A stretch of 64,000 nucleotides of DNA from Phycisphaeraceae bacterium (GCA_019636565.1 JAHBXG010000002.1:62001-126000), one strand, 5' to 3'; positions 43,170-51,960 are shown, counted from the first letter of the stretch. Notes: generated by a model not told the origin, from the sequence alone. Made by a program: numbers and translations.

Positions 43170-43832
43170 TCATCGTGTCAAGGGCAGGTTGGCCGGGTTG
43201 GCCGGAAATGCCTTCGACAGCTCGTCGAACAGCTCGATGACGTATGCGAAGTAGCGATCCGCGGCCGCGATCAGCCGCAGGCGACTGGCCTCTTCCAACT
43301 TCAGTTGATCGAGCCCACCTCGGAATTCGTGCCAGCGTTCGCGCTGGGCTTCACCGTGCGGGTCGAGACTCGAGAGGCCTTCGCCGTTCGGGACGTTCAG
43401 GGCGCGTCGAAGCGCTTGGCCGATGTACTTGCCCCCGTTGGTGGAACCTTCTGCAACGTACGTGAATCCGAGCAACGCAAGCGGGTCGGCCGCACTGATT
43501 TCCGCGACGATCCGCTGCGTGGAAGCCAGCGGACGCACGGACGACGGATCGATGCCGAAGTGCCGGAGATCGGCCTCAAAGAGTTGCGGGTAGGCGTGGT
43601 ACGAACGAATCAAAGCAGCGATGCGCGGATCGGCCGACGCCCTTGCCAGTGCGTCGGTCAAAGCCTTGTGTGCGAGGTAGTACTGTCCCATTTGCGCTGC
43701 ATATCCGTCGGTTCCGAGCATGCCGCGGAGAACCCGGCCTTGGAACTCGTGTCGTTCGGCCGCCGTGTGAGCGGCTTGAGTCTGCGTTTTGAGAGTGTCG
43801 GCGAGGCCGAGTACGGGCGCGGATGTGGTCAT
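43170..43832 (-). CDS. Biliverdin-producing heme oxygenase
   Basis: A 220-residue all-helical heme oxygenase. The proximal His lies in TAAERHEFQGRVLRG (about residue 27), followed by YYLAHKALTDALA, and the distal-helix GFTYVAEGSTNGGKYIGQ carries the Gly-rich kink over the heme. The enzyme opens heme to biliverdin, CO and Fe2+ using an electron donor, in the cytoplasm. It releases iron or makes a bilin chromophore precursor. A palindrome like a Fur box lies 13 bp before the ATG, which argues for iron control. No phytochrome or heme-uptake gene is next to it. Confidence 0.92.
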   Translation of the reverse strand: MTTSAPVLGLADTLKTQTQAAHTAAERHEFQGRVLRGMLGTDGYAAQMGQYYLAHKALTDALARASADPRIAALIRSYHAYPQLFEADLRHFGIDPSSVRPLASTQRIVAEISAADPLALLGFTYVAEGSTNGGKYIGQALRRALNVPNGEGLSSLDPHGEAQRERWHEFRGGLDQLKLEEASRLRLIAAADRYFAYVIELFDELSKAFPANPANLPLTR

Positions 43833-43844
43833 GGCTTTTCCAAT

Positions 43845-43861
43845 TTGAGAAATAGTCTCAA
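43845..43861 (-). promoter_or_regulatory. Fur-box-like operator before the heme oxygenase
   Basis: The palindrome TTGAGA-AATAG-TCTCAA matches the outer half-sites of Fur-type boxes (TTGAGAATNATTCTCAA). It is centred about 20 bp upstream of the heme oxygenase ATG, so a bound repressor would block expression. Fur control is inferred from the match and the gene's role. Confidence 0.5.
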
Positions 43862-44058
43862 TTACGATAGCCTCAACCGGAGGGAAGTCGAGTCTTGGGA
43901 GTCGTCAGAACCACACGCTGAATTCACCAGGCTCGCATCGCGGCGGAATGGCATTCGCCCACTTTCGCCTAGGGATTGACTGAAACACGGCCCGAGCCCA
44001 ACACACGAAAGCGAATCCGATTCTGCCACTCGCAACTCCGCAAGTCTCACCCTCTGGT

Positions 44059-45315
44059 GTGCCGCGTCCAAAACCCAGGAATGCGGCGCTCGATCCCGCA
44101 CCAACCTGGCTAAAGACTCTGAACGTGATCGCCTTGGTGATTCTGGTGGGTTGGATTCTTTACGACGCGCTCGGCCGCAATGTCTTCGGAAGCACTTCCT
44201 GGCCTCAGTCGGTCGTGGACTATCAGATCCTCTACGAGCATGGCCACCGGATCGCGGTGCGCTTGCGGTACGACCCGACGCAGATTTTTCCCTACGCGCC
44301 ACCGGCGGCACTCATGTTCGCGCTGACGGCGTTGCCTCCGTTCGCTGTCGCTGCGGGAGTCTGGCTTGCAATTCTGACGGCCTCGGCGATTGGCGTGTTT
44401 GTGCTGGGGACGGATCTGGTCGGGCTTCGCGGAAACGCTGCACGCTGGATCGTCGCGTTGCTCACGTACGTGGTGACGAACAACTACTTCCAATGGGATC
44501 TGCGATCGGTCAATTGCAATTCGGTCTACGCCGTCCTTCTGGTGGGCGCAATGTTGTGCGTGGCGCGAAGTCGCAACACATGGGGCGGAACACTTCTCGC
44601 GGCGAGTATTGCCTTGAAGTTGTACCCGGTTCTGGCATTGCCGTATTTGCTATGGATCAAGAAATGGCGGGCTGCGTTCGCGACGATCGCGTGCTTGCTC
44701 GCGTTCTTTGTGATCGCGCCGCTGCTGTACGCCGGTCCGAATGGTTTCGTGCAGCTTTACCGGTCCTGGTTGGAGCAGTTGCGTGTCGCGACTGCGACGG
44801 ATCTGAAGGATCATCCGATCCTCATTTCAATTCCGCACGGCCTCGCAAAGGTACTCGGAGCGGATTCGCAAGCAGCGGCGTGGATCGCGAGCGGTGCGAC
44901 CGTCGCGTGGGTAGGCGTTGTCGGACTCTGTCTTCTCAGCGGCGGCCTGCGACGGAAAGGCGTGCGCACCGGATGGGACCTGTGCGTGGATGCTTTTGCG
45001 CTTGTGCTGTTGCCGATCGTGGTGAGCCCGTATCTGGAGTCGTACCACGTCGTCGTGGCGGCACCGCCCATTCTCGCGCTGCTGGCGTACGGGGTGCTCA
45101 GGTCGAGCGATCTACGACGACTGACGATCGCGGTTCTTGTGGTGCTGGCGGGCTGGGGACTGCTGTACGCGCTTGGAAAATGGAAACTGCGCGGGCTGGG
45201 AGTGCTCGCGCAAATGAGCCTGGTCTTCCTCGCTCTTGCAGCTGCGCGCATTGATATCAGGCGGCAAGAAAGGCGAGCAAGCACGGCACACCGAGGAGCG
45301 CCGGTATTGACCTAG
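44059..45315 (+). CDS. Family 87 (DUF2029) mannosyltransferase-like membrane protein
   Basis: A 418-residue protein with about ten to eleven transmembrane helices. Family marks are the early periplasmic loop VVDYQILYEHGHR, the acidic and aromatic segment FPYAPPAALMF, ASIALKLYPVLALPYLLWIKKW and VVSPYLESYHVVV. GT87 enzymes use polyprenyl-phosphate-linked sugars on the outer face of the inner membrane. The substrate is unknown. The gene converges with argH, and the two stop codons share the same CTAG. Confidence 0.88.
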   Translation: MPRPKPRNAALDPAPTWLKTLNVIALVILVGWILYDALGRNVFGSTSWPQSVVDYQILYEHGHRIAVRLRYDPTQIFPYAPPAALMFALTALPPFAVAAGVWLAILTASAIGVFVLGTDLVGLRGNAARWIVALLTYVVTNNYFQWDLRSVNCNSVYAVLLVGAMLCVARSRNTWGGTLLAASIALKLYPVLALPYLLWIKKWRAAFATIACLLAFFVIAPLLYAGPNGFVQLYRSWLEQLRVATATDLKDHPILISIPHGLAKVLGADSQAAAWIASGATVAWVGVVGLCLLSGGLRRKGVRTGWDLCVDAFALVLLPIVVSPYLESYHVVVAAPPILALLAYGVLRSSDLRRLTIAVLVVLAGWGLLYALGKWKLRGLGVLAQMSLVFLALAAARIDIRRQERRASTAHRGAPVLT

Positions 45316-46685
45316 CCCAGCCGCACCCGAGCCTGCAATATCGCGTCGGCGACGGCTTTGGGCCCGGTGCCACCGGGGATTTCTCGGCGGGCCAGCCCCG
45401 TCTCCAGTTCGAGTGACTTGAAGACCCCGGCATCGATGCGTTTGTCGATCGATTGCAGTTCGGCCAGGGGCAGATCCTCCAACCGCTTCGATTTGTCAAT
45501 CGCGTGACGAACCAGCTTGCCGACGATGTCGTGCGCATCTCGGAACGGAATCCCCTTGCCGACCAGATAGTCGGCGAGTTCAGTCGCGTTGGCGTAGCCG
45601 CCGAGTGCGGAGTTGCGGGCACAGTCTTCCCGAACTTTCAACGTATCGAGCACGCGAACCAGCACCCGCAGGCACATCGAAAGCTGCTGCATCGAGTCGA
45701 TCAGCGGTTCCTTGTCCTCCTGCAAATCCTTGTTGTACGCAAGCGGAAGACCTTTCACGGTCATCGCGAGTGAGGCGAACGCACCGAAGATGCGGCCCGC
45801 TTTGCCCCGAATCAGTTCGCAGGCATCGGGATTCTTCTTCTGCGGCATGAGCGAACTGCCGCTGCTGACGCTGTCGTGCATTTCGACGATGGCGAATTCC
45901 TGCGAGGCGAAGAGGATGAGGTCCTCGGCGAGTCGCGAGAGGTGTAAGGCCGCGATGGAATTGGCGGAAAGCGTTTCAAGCACGAAATCGCGGTCGCTCG
46001 TGGCATCGAGGCTGTTGCGGGTGGGCGCATCGAAGCCAAGGTCCTTGGCAATCTGCTCGCGATCGACTTGATACGTGGTGCCCGCGAGAGCGCCAGAGCC
46101 GAGCGGAGACAGATTCACCCGCTTTCTCGCATCCAGCAACCGTGCCGCATCACGCTCCAGCATTTCCTGATAGGCGAGCGCCCAGTGCGCGAAGAGAATC
46201 GGCTGCGCACGCTGCATGTGCGTGTAGCCGGAAGTGACGATTGACTTCGTGCACTCCGCGAGATCGATCAGTGCCCGTCTCGCTTCCTTCATCTCCAAGA
46301 GGCGAGCGTCGATCTGGGCTCGCGCGTAGAGCCGGAAGTCGGTGGCAACCTGGTCGTTGCGAGAGCGTCCGGTGTGCAGCTTCTTGCCAAGATCTCCCAC
46401 CGCCTCAATCAGGCGGCGTTCGATGTACGAGTGAATGTCCTCGTCGGACGACGAAAGCGGAAGAGCGGGAGCATTTGCGATTTCAGATTTCAGACTCGAG
46501 AGGGCGGACGAGAGCTTTGCGAGTTCCTCGGCGTTCAGTACACCCGCGCGATGAATCGCCTTCGCCCACGCAATCGAGCCCTCAATGTCCTGCAGCGCGA
46601 GCGCGGCATCCACCGGCAGCGAGTCGTTGAACTGCTTGAAGAGTTCATCGGGTTTGGTTTCGAAGCGTCCGCCCCAGAGAGCCAT
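45312..46685 (-). CDS. argH: Argininosuccinate lyase
   Basis: A 457-residue fumarase/aspartase superfamily enzyme. It cleaves argininosuccinate to arginine and fumarate in the last step of arginine synthesis. Landmarks are MALWGGRFETKPDELF at the start, DEDIHSYIE, LHTGRSRNDQVATDFRLY, SGYTHMQRAQPI and the signature SSLMPQKKNPDACELIRGKAG-type loop with the catalytic Ser. The start is the ATG of MALWGG, behind GAAAGG. It is separated from argG by about 870 bp of repeats, so it probably has its own promoter. Confidence 0.96.
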   Translation of the reverse strand: MALWGGRFETKPDELFKQFNDSLPVDAALALQDIEGSIAWAKAIHRAGVLNAEELAKLSSALSSLKSEIANAPALPLSSSDEDIHSYIERRLIEAVGDLGKKLHTGRSRNDQVATDFRLYARAQIDARLLEMKEARRALIDLAECTKSIVTSGYTHMQRAQPILFAHWALAYQEMLERDAARLLDARKRVNLSPLGSGALAGTTYQVDREQIAKDLGFDAPTRNSLDATSDRDFVLETLSANSIAALHLSRLAEDLILFASQEFAIVEMHDSVSSGSSLMPQKKNPDACELIRGKAGRIFGAFASLAMTVKGLPLAYNKDLQEDKEPLIDSMQQLSMCLRVLVRVLDTLKVREDCARNSALGGYANATELADYLVGKGIPFRDAHDIVGKLVRHAIDKSKRLEDLPLAELQSIDKRIDAGVFKSLELETGLARREIPGGTGPKAVADAILQARVRLG

Positions 46686-46806
46686 GCGAGACCTTTCAAA
46701 GCAGTTTCTAGACCAAGGGCTACCAAGCGCCACAGAGAAATCAGGGAGGGAAGACTAGCAATCAACCGGCTCGCCGCGTTCTGCGATTGCGATCAGCAAA
46801 ATCGAC

Positions 46807-46850
46807 GACACCCCGGAGGCATTGGCGTTGGCCAACGCGTCCGGGGTGTC
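46807..46850 (-). repeat. Hairpin repeat, copy 1, terminator-like on the minus strand
   Basis: Eleven-bp perfect outer stem (gacaccccgga / tccggggtgtc) with a second inner palindrome around cgttggccaacg. Read leftward it is followed by a weak T-run (gtcgattttgc). A near-copy is at 47247-47290. Both are flanked on the right by ATTTGGAGG/GTTTGGAGA and GA repeats, so the unit is longer than the hairpin itself. Confidence 0.8.
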
Positions 46851-46851
46851 A

Positions 46852-47060
46852 TTTGGAGGGGAGGAGAGAGAGTTCGGATTGCGAATCGGCGTCAGACCCG
46901 TGTAAGGCGTGGCGCCCGGAGGAGAGGAGAGAGAGTTCGGTTTTCAAGTCGGCGTCAGCCCGGTTGAGGCGAGGCGCCAAGGGAGAGGAGAGAGAGGCTT
47001 TTGGTTCAATCGGCGTCAGGCCCGTGCAAGGCATGCCGCCTGGAGGAGAGAGAGGAGAGG
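46852..47060. repeat. Three-unit tandem repeat of about 62 bp with GA-rich linkers
   Basis: Three copies of ggcgtcag...ggcgcc-like blocks at 46888-46916, 46951-46978 and 47012-47040, at periods of 63 and 61 bp. Between them run ggagaggagagagag tracts. Each block can fold on itself (ggcg at the left pairs with cgcc or cgcc-like at the right), and several of the differences between copies keep the pairing. No protein-coding reading is convincing. Confidence 0.75.
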
Positions 47061-47246
47061 CGAGGAGAGGAGAAGTTCTTGATTCGGTTGTCATTGGCGA
47101 GTCTTTGTCACCCGCCAACAGAGTTGTCGGCGTGAAGGCAAACCTTGCAGAGAGCCCGAACTTTTTTTCGTTCGGCATTGCAGCCGTGTTCGCGTCGGAA
47201 CCGGGCGACGACAGACAACCCGCAGAAACACCGGCTCAAAAACAAC

Positions 47247-47290
47247 GACACCTCGGATGCATTGGTCGAAACCAACGCGTCCGGGGTGCC
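47247..47290 (-). repeat. Hairpin repeat, copy 2, terminator-like on the minus strand
   Basis: Same element as 46807-46850. The outer stem gacacctcgga / tccggggtgcc holds nine Watson-Crick pairs, one G-U and one mismatch, and the inner stem ttgg/ccaa has loop tcgaaa. Read leftward it is followed by gttgtttttg, which makes it a plausible terminator for argG, 260 bp upstream. Confidence 0.78.
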
Positions 47291-47552
47291 GTTTGGAGAG
47301 GAGAGAGATCTGAGACGAACGAACTTGAAAGTCTTTCCGCTGACACCACTCCATACGAGCGCTCGTGGCCGGGTGTTCGCCCGATCACACACGTTCTTTG
47401 GCCGTCCTGGGGTCGATTCTTGAAGCAGGGCCTGGAAACCACGAACGAAGTACGACCCCAGGCACGAAAGCCGCGCAAGCACAAGACCACACGCGTCGCT
47501 ACCGGAATCGACGCGATCGCGATGAATGGACTTCAGCCTGTCTCGAATTCTT

Positions 47553-48773
47553 CTACTTTGCAAGTCCCCGCTGCTTGAGCGCCGCAATGCGCTCCGGCAG
47601 GCTCAGCAGCTTGATAAACCCGCCCGCGTCTTTGTGCTCGTAGATCTCGCCCTTCTCGAAGGTCACAACCTTCTCAGAATAGAGCGAGTTCGGGCTCTTG
47701 CGGCGGATGGTCGTTGCCACGCCCTTGTATAGACGCACCACGATCTCGCCGGTCAATCTCTCGCTCGACTTCTGGATTCCCGCCCAGAGGGTCTCGCGAT
47801 ATGGCGTGAACCAACGGCCGTTGTAGACAGCTTCAGAGAACCACAGGGCCAGGTGCTCTTTGAAGTGGCGGGTTTCTCGATCCTGCACGAGTTCTTCGAG
47901 GCCCTTGATGGCCTCGACGAGGATCGTGCCGCCCGGGGTCTCGTAAATGCCGCGGGACTTCATGCCGACGAGGCGGTTCTCAACGAGATCAACGCGGCCA
48001 ACGCCGTGGATGCCGCCGATGCCGTTCAGCTTTTCCACGATCTGCCACGCCTGCATCTTCTGACCGTTGAGCGCAACCGGCCGCCCGGCCTCAAAGGAGA
48101 TCGTGACTTCCTCAGCCTTATCAGGCGCCTTCTCCGGCGAAGCGGTGAGCATGTAGCAATCTTCAGGCGGGGCATTCCAAGGGTCTTCGATGCTGCCGCC
48201 CTCGTGGGAGATGTGCCAGAGGTTGCGATCGCGCGAGTAGATCTTGGTTGCGCTCGCGGTGGTCGGAATGTTGCGAGCCTTCAGGTAATCGAGCATCGCC
48301 AGGCGACCGGTGAGGTTCCAACTGTCCATGCGCCAAGGGGCGATGATCTCCATCTCCGGCGCCAGCGCGGCATACGCCGACTCAAACCGAACCTGGTCGT
48401 TGCCCTTGCCGGTGCAGCCGTGAGCGAGCGCGGTGCAGCCGAACTTCCGGGCGGCTTCGACCTGCGCCTTGGCCAGGATCGGGCGGGCCATCGCGGTGCC
48501 GAGGAGATATCGACCTTCGTAGAGCGACCCGGCCATCACGCAGGGCATGACGAAGTCGTCGATGAATTCCTTCTTGAGATCGACAACGACGCAGTCTTTC
48601 GCGCCGGATTCCTTGGCCTTCTTTTCGACGCCGACGAGTTCGTCGGAGCCCTGACCGACGTCACCGACGACGCCGTAGACCTCGCAGTCCATGTTCTCTT
48701 TGAGCCAGGGGATGATGACCGAGGTGTCGAGGCCGCCGGAGTAGGCGATGGCGATTTTCTTGGTGTTGGGCAT
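47553..48773 (-). CDS. argG: Argininosuccinate synthase
   Basis: A 406-residue ATP-dependent ligase joining citrulline and aspartate. The P-loop-like IAYSGGLDTSVIIPWL opens the chain. Later marks are LAHGCTGKGNDQVRFE, RDRNLWHISHEGG and the substrate-binding GRVDLVENRLVGMKSRGIYETPGG-type stretch. Length is normal. It lies in the arginine block, read leftward after argF, with a 221-bp gap that holds a long inverted repeat. A terminator-like hairpin is downstream, so argG may end a transcript. The rest of the ornithine-to-arginine route flanks it. Confidence 0.97.
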   Translation of the reverse strand: MPNTKKIAIAYSGGLDTSVIIPWLKENMDCEVYGVVGDVGQGSDELVGVEKKAKESGAKDCVVVDLKKEFIDDFVMPCVMAGSLYEGRYLLGTAMARPILAKAQVEAARKFGCTALAHGCTGKGNDQVRFESAYAALAPEMEIIAPWRMDSWNLTGRLAMLDYLKARNIPTTASATKIYSRDRNLWHISHEGGSIEDPWNAPPEDCYMLTASPEKAPDKAEEVTISFEAGRPVALNGQKMQAWQIVEKLNGIGGIHGVGRVDLVENRLVGMKSRGIYETPGGTILVEAIKGLEELVQDRETRHFKEHLALWFSEAVYNGRWFTPYRETLWAGIQKSSERLTGEIVVRLYKGVATTIRRKSPNSLYSEKVVTFEKGEIYEHKDAGGFIKLLSLPERIAALKQRGLAK

Positions 48774-48808
48774 GAGTCGTTCCTTTTGTGCGGTCGATTA
48801 TTCCACGG

Positions 48809-48957
48809 GAGAGAACGCGGAGTTGGCGGAGAGCACGGAGTTTCGCGGAGGAAAACAAATACTTTGGGTAAAACGCGCGACGCCCGATGCGTGAGTTTCG
48901 CTTTCGACGCTTTCTCCGCGAGTCTCCGCCAACTCCGCGCCCTCCGCGTTCTCTCTC
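48809..48957. repeat. Long inverted repeat of gcggag-type units between argF and argG
   Basis: Left arm (48809-48854) and right arm (48911-48957) are imperfect reverse complements of about 45 bp. Both are made of gcggag/ctccgc words, for example gagagaacgcggagttggcg on the left and cgccaactccgcgccctccg on the right. The loop of about 56 bp is AT-richer. Similar gcggag words recur in many bacterial genomes as dispersed elements. It could fold into a large RNA hairpin ahead of argG. Confidence 0.75.
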
Positions 48958-48994
48958 ACAGCCGCGGCAAGCGATCGAGATCGCGAAGACTTTT

Positions 48995-49960
48995 CTAATC
49001 CCGCAGCATGTGCAGAAGCAGGGCCATCTGGGCGTGCATGCGGTTTTCGGCCTGGTCGAAGACGATCGACGCCGGCGAATCGATCACTTCGTCTGTGACT
49101 TCGCTGCCTCTGTGTGCCGGGAGGCAGTGCATAAACAGCGGGGTGTGTTTCGCGCCTGCCGCCGCCATCTGCATGAGGGCCGCGTTCACCTGAAAGGGTT
49201 TGAAGAGCTTGCGGATGCGATCGGTCTCGCTCCCCTGACCCATCGAAACCCAGACATCGGTGTAGACGGCGTCGTGTCCGGCGATGTCGGCGAGGTCGTG
49301 GGTGACTTTGAGCTCTGAGCCGGTCTTGGCGCCGATCGCCTTGCACTCTTCAAGAACCGAAGCCGTCGGATCGCGACCGGCTGGCGTGATCGCGGTAACG
49401 TGCGCCCCGAGGATCGCCCCCAGCTCCATGAGCGAATGGCAAACGTTGTTGCCGTCGCCGACGTAGGCGAGGCGAAGCCCCTTCAACTCCGATCGCTTTT
49501 CCTGAAGCGTCATGAAGTCGGCAAGCGCCTGGCACGGGTGGAACATGTCGCTGAGCGCATTCACCACGGGCACGCCGCTCGCCTCGGACATTTGCTCGAG
49601 CACGGTCTGCTTGTAGACACGGGCGACAATCGCGTGCACCCAGCGCTCAAGATTGTGACCGTAATCGGCGACGGTCTCTCGTTCACCCAGCCGTTTTTCG
49701 GAGTGATCGAGATACACCGGCTGCGCACCGAGGCGATAAATACCGACCTCGAAACTGACCCGAGTGCGAAGCGATGGCTTCTCGAAAAGCATCGCGATCG
49801 AGCGGCCCTTGAGCGCTTCGGAAAACTCTGACGGATCCTTCTTCATCGCTCGTGCGGTCTTGAAGAGCGCGAGAACATCATCACGCGTCAGGTGTGAGAG
49901 GCGAAGGACATCGTGCTGGCGGAGATTCGGGATCGAAGAACGTGGGGCAAGTGCGGCCAT
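48995..49960 (-). CDS. argF: Ornithine carbamoyltransferase
   Basis: A 321-residue transcarbamoylase making citrulline from ornithine and carbamoyl phosphate. Carbamoyl-phosphate binding is by MLFEKPSLRTRVSFE (STRT-like SLRTR). The ornithine side shows NALSDMFHPCQALADF, WVSMGQ and the HCLPAHRG loop with the active Cys. The start is the ATG of MAALAPRSS; a GGAG lies 13 bases upstream, which is rather far. The frame is open 28 codons further, but that stretch is unconserved. Between argB and argG in the arginine block. Confidence 0.96.
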   Translation of the reverse strand: MAALAPRSSIPNLRQHDVLRLSHLTRDDVLALFKTARAMKKDPSEFSEALKGRSIAMLFEKPSLRTRVSFEVGIYRLGAQPVYLDHSEKRLGERETVADYGHNLERWVHAIVARVYKQTVLEQMSEASGVPVVNALSDMFHPCQALADFMTLQEKRSELKGLRLAYVGDGNNVCHSLMELGAILGAHVTAITPAGRDPTASVLEECKAIGAKTGSELKVTHDLADIAGHDAVYTDVWVSMGQGSETDRIRKLFKPFQVNAALMQMAAAGAKHTPLFMHCLPAHRGSEVTDEVIDSPASIVFDQAENRMHAQMALLLHMLRD

Positions 49961-50065
49961 TTTCTGTGTGAGACTCCAAGGGGCGAATCGAGACAATATG
50001 CGGCAGAAGAGGAAAGACGCATTCACTACGGACGCGCCGGGCACCGAGAATGAGAATCGACAAAC

Positions 50066-50887
50066 TCACTTCGAGGAGATGCGTGTGCCGGCCGGCTCGC
50101 CCTTTGTCCACCGCAGCAGATGCTCCGGCCGATCGCCGGAGAGGATCACAACTTCGGACCCAGTTTCGGACGCAACCTTCGCCGCGGCACGAGTCTTGGG
50201 AATCATGCCGCCGTAAATTTCGCCCGACGCAATCAGGCGTTCAATGTCCGAGGGGCTGGCGTACGCGATCAGATTGCCCGCCTTGCCCTTGATGCCTTCG
50301 ACGTCGGTCAGCAGCACAAGCGCGGAGGCTTTCAGCGCCCGCGCGAGCCCGGCGGCAGCATCGTCCGCATTCAAATTCAGCGGCTGGCCCACTTCATCGA
50401 GCCCGATCGAACAAAGCACCGGAATGTAACCGTTGGCGATCAGCGTGCGGGCAAGTTCTGCGCTGCCGCCCGTCACTTCCCCCACGCGCCCGAGATCGGC
50501 CGGACCCGAATCGGTCGCAATCGGCGCAACCTTGCGGCAGGCAAGCAACCCACCATCACCAAGCGAGAGGCCAACTCCCTTGCCGCCGGCGCGTTGAATG
50601 CAGCCCACGAGCGATTTGTTCACTGTACCCGCGAGCACGCCCACGATCTCGGGGATCTGATCATCCGGCGTGACACGCAGTCCCTGAACGCGGGCCGGCT
50701 TGATGCCGAGCCGATCCATCAGCCGGTCCACGGCCTTGCCCCCACCGTGCACGAGGATGAGGCCGCCCGGATGCGATTTCGACAGCGCGACAAGCGAGCG
50801 CCACAGATCGTTCTGCGTCGCCTGATTCTCCAGCGTCGTGCCGCCAATCTTTACGATGAGCGGGCCGTTACCACGCGACGCGTTCAC
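50066..50887 (-). CDS. argB: Acetylglutamate kinase
   Basis: A 273-residue amino-acid kinase that phosphorylates N-acetylglutamate in the second step of arginine synthesis. Marks are IVKIGGTTLEN, LVHGGGKAVDRLMDRLG, NLNADDAAAGLARAL, LLTDVEGIKGKAG and GGMIPKTRAA. It lacks the long N-terminal helix of the arginine-inhibited hexameric form, so strong arginine feedback is less likely (inference). The start overlaps the argC stop by 4 bp, so the two are translationally coupled. Confidence 0.96.
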   Translation of the reverse strand: MNASRGNGPLIVKIGGTTLENQATQNDLWRSLVALSKSHPGGLILVHGGGKAVDRLMDRLGIKPARVQGLRVTPDDQIPEIVGVLAGTVNKSLVGCIQRAGGKGVGLSLGDGGLLACRKVAPIATDSGPADLGRVGEVTGGSAELARTLIANGYIPVLCSIGLDEVGQPLNLNADDAAAGLARALKASALVLLTDVEGIKGKAGNLIAYASPSDIERLIASGEIYGGMIPKTRAAAKVASETGSEVVILSGDRPEHLLRWTKGEPAGTRISSK

Positions 50888-51945
50888 GAACGAACTCCCG
50901 CCCCGTGCTTGGGACGCAGCCCGGTGGTTTCACCAAGCCCCAGACGGATGTTCATGCACTGCACCGCCTGGCCCGATGCGCCCTTGACAAGATTGTCGAT
51001 CGCGCTCATGACGATCAGGTGATCGTGCGACGCATCGTGCGCCAAGCCGATATCACAAAAGTTCGTCATGCGTACATCGGCCACAGCCGGGTACGCCTTC
51101 GGCGGCAGCAGCCGCACGAAGGGTTCGTGGGTGTACGCATCTGCGAAGACGCGACCGATCTTCTCGGCGGTCGTGCCGGGCACGAGGTCAACGTGGATCG
51201 TCGACAGAATGCCCCGATCAAACGCTACGAGGTGCGGCGTAAAGAGCGTGGGCAAACCCGCGTACGCGTCGATCTCGGGCTGGTGCCGATGCGAGAGCAC
51301 GCCATACGGCTGAAGGCTGAGTTCTGGAAGAAGGTACTTCGCGTTCGCGCCGCGCCCGGCGCCGGTGACACCGGAAGTCGAATCAATGATCGGCCGGGTT
51401 CCGGCTTTGATGACACCCGCCCGCTGCAAAGGCGCGAGCGCCAGGATTGCCGACGTGGGATAGCAACCAGGCACCGCAATCAGGTTGGCGTTGGCAATCT
51501 TTTCGCGAGAAAGCTCCGGCAGGCCGTACGCCGCTGAGGCCAGCAACGCCGCGTGCGAATGCTCGAAGCCGTAGTGCTTCGGATACAGCGCCGCATCCTG
51601 CAGGCGAAACGCCGCCGACAGATCGAGCACGATCGCGCCGGTTTTCAGAAATTCCGGCGCAAGCTCCAGACTCGCCTCATGAGGCGTCGCAAGAAAAATG
51701 GCGTCGGGCTTGAGCGCCGCGACCGCGCCGTGCTCCACAGGCAATACCGGCAACTCGCACACGCCTCGAAACCGCGTGAAGAGTTCGTCAAATTTCCCCG
51801 CCTGATCACCCTTCTCTCGGCGCGCGGAAGCAAACAGCCCCACCACCTCCGCACCCGGATGCTCGGCGAGGATCGCAACGAGTTCCGCGCCGGAGTATCC
51901 CCCGGCGCCGACGATCACGACGCGCTTTCGCGCCGCACTAGCCAT
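50884..51945 (-). CDS. argC: N-acetyl-gamma-glutamyl-phosphate reductase
   Basis: A 353-residue NADPH-dependent reductase making N-acetylglutamate semialdehyde. The dinucleotide loop is VVIVGAGGYSGAELVAIL, the catalytic Cys is in NLIAVPGCYPTSAILAL, and the later His in LSHRHQPEIDAY. It is coupled to argB by a 4-bp overlap and follows the DUF3467 gene by 15 bp, so DUF3467-argC-argB-argF is probably one transcript. No argJ or argD is in the window. Confidence 0.97.
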   Translation of the reverse strand: MASAARKRVVIVGAGGYSGAELVAILAEHPGAEVVGLFASARREKGDQAGKFDELFTRFRGVCELPVLPVEHGAVAALKPDAIFLATPHEASLELAPEFLKTGAIVLDLSAAFRLQDAALYPKHYGFEHSHAALLASAAYGLPELSREKIANANLIAVPGCYPTSAILALAPLQRAGVIKAGTRPIIDSTSGVTGAGRGANAKYLLPELSLQPYGVLSHRHQPEIDAYAGLPTLFTPHLVAFDRGILSTIHVDLVPGTTAEKIGRVFADAYTHEPFVRLLPPKAYPAVADVRMTNFCDIGLAHDASHDHLIVMSAIDNLVKGASGQAVQCMNIRLGLGETTGLRPKHGAGVRS

Positions 51946-51960
51946 CGTTCTGTTTCCTTA

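Larger units (their letters stand above)
46686..47552. other. Non-coding repeat-filled gap between argG and argH
   Basis: About 870 bp with no supported gene. It contains two copies of a large hairpin (46807-46850 and 47247-47290), each followed on the right by a GA-rich tract, and a three-unit tandem array (46852-47060). Several short open frames run through these repeats on both strands, but they are low in complexity and show no domain or ribosome site. The argH promoter and leader should be in the left part. Confidence 0.75.

Noticed and set aside
46852-47060. Possible CRISPR array
   Set aside because: Repeats are imperfect and structured throughout, there are no unique spacers of constant length, and no cas genes are near.
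46849-47178. A 109-codon minus-strand frame inside the repeat array
   Set aside because: It is made of the repeats themselves, low in complexity, without a ribosome site or domain. Its product changes reading sense between repeat units.
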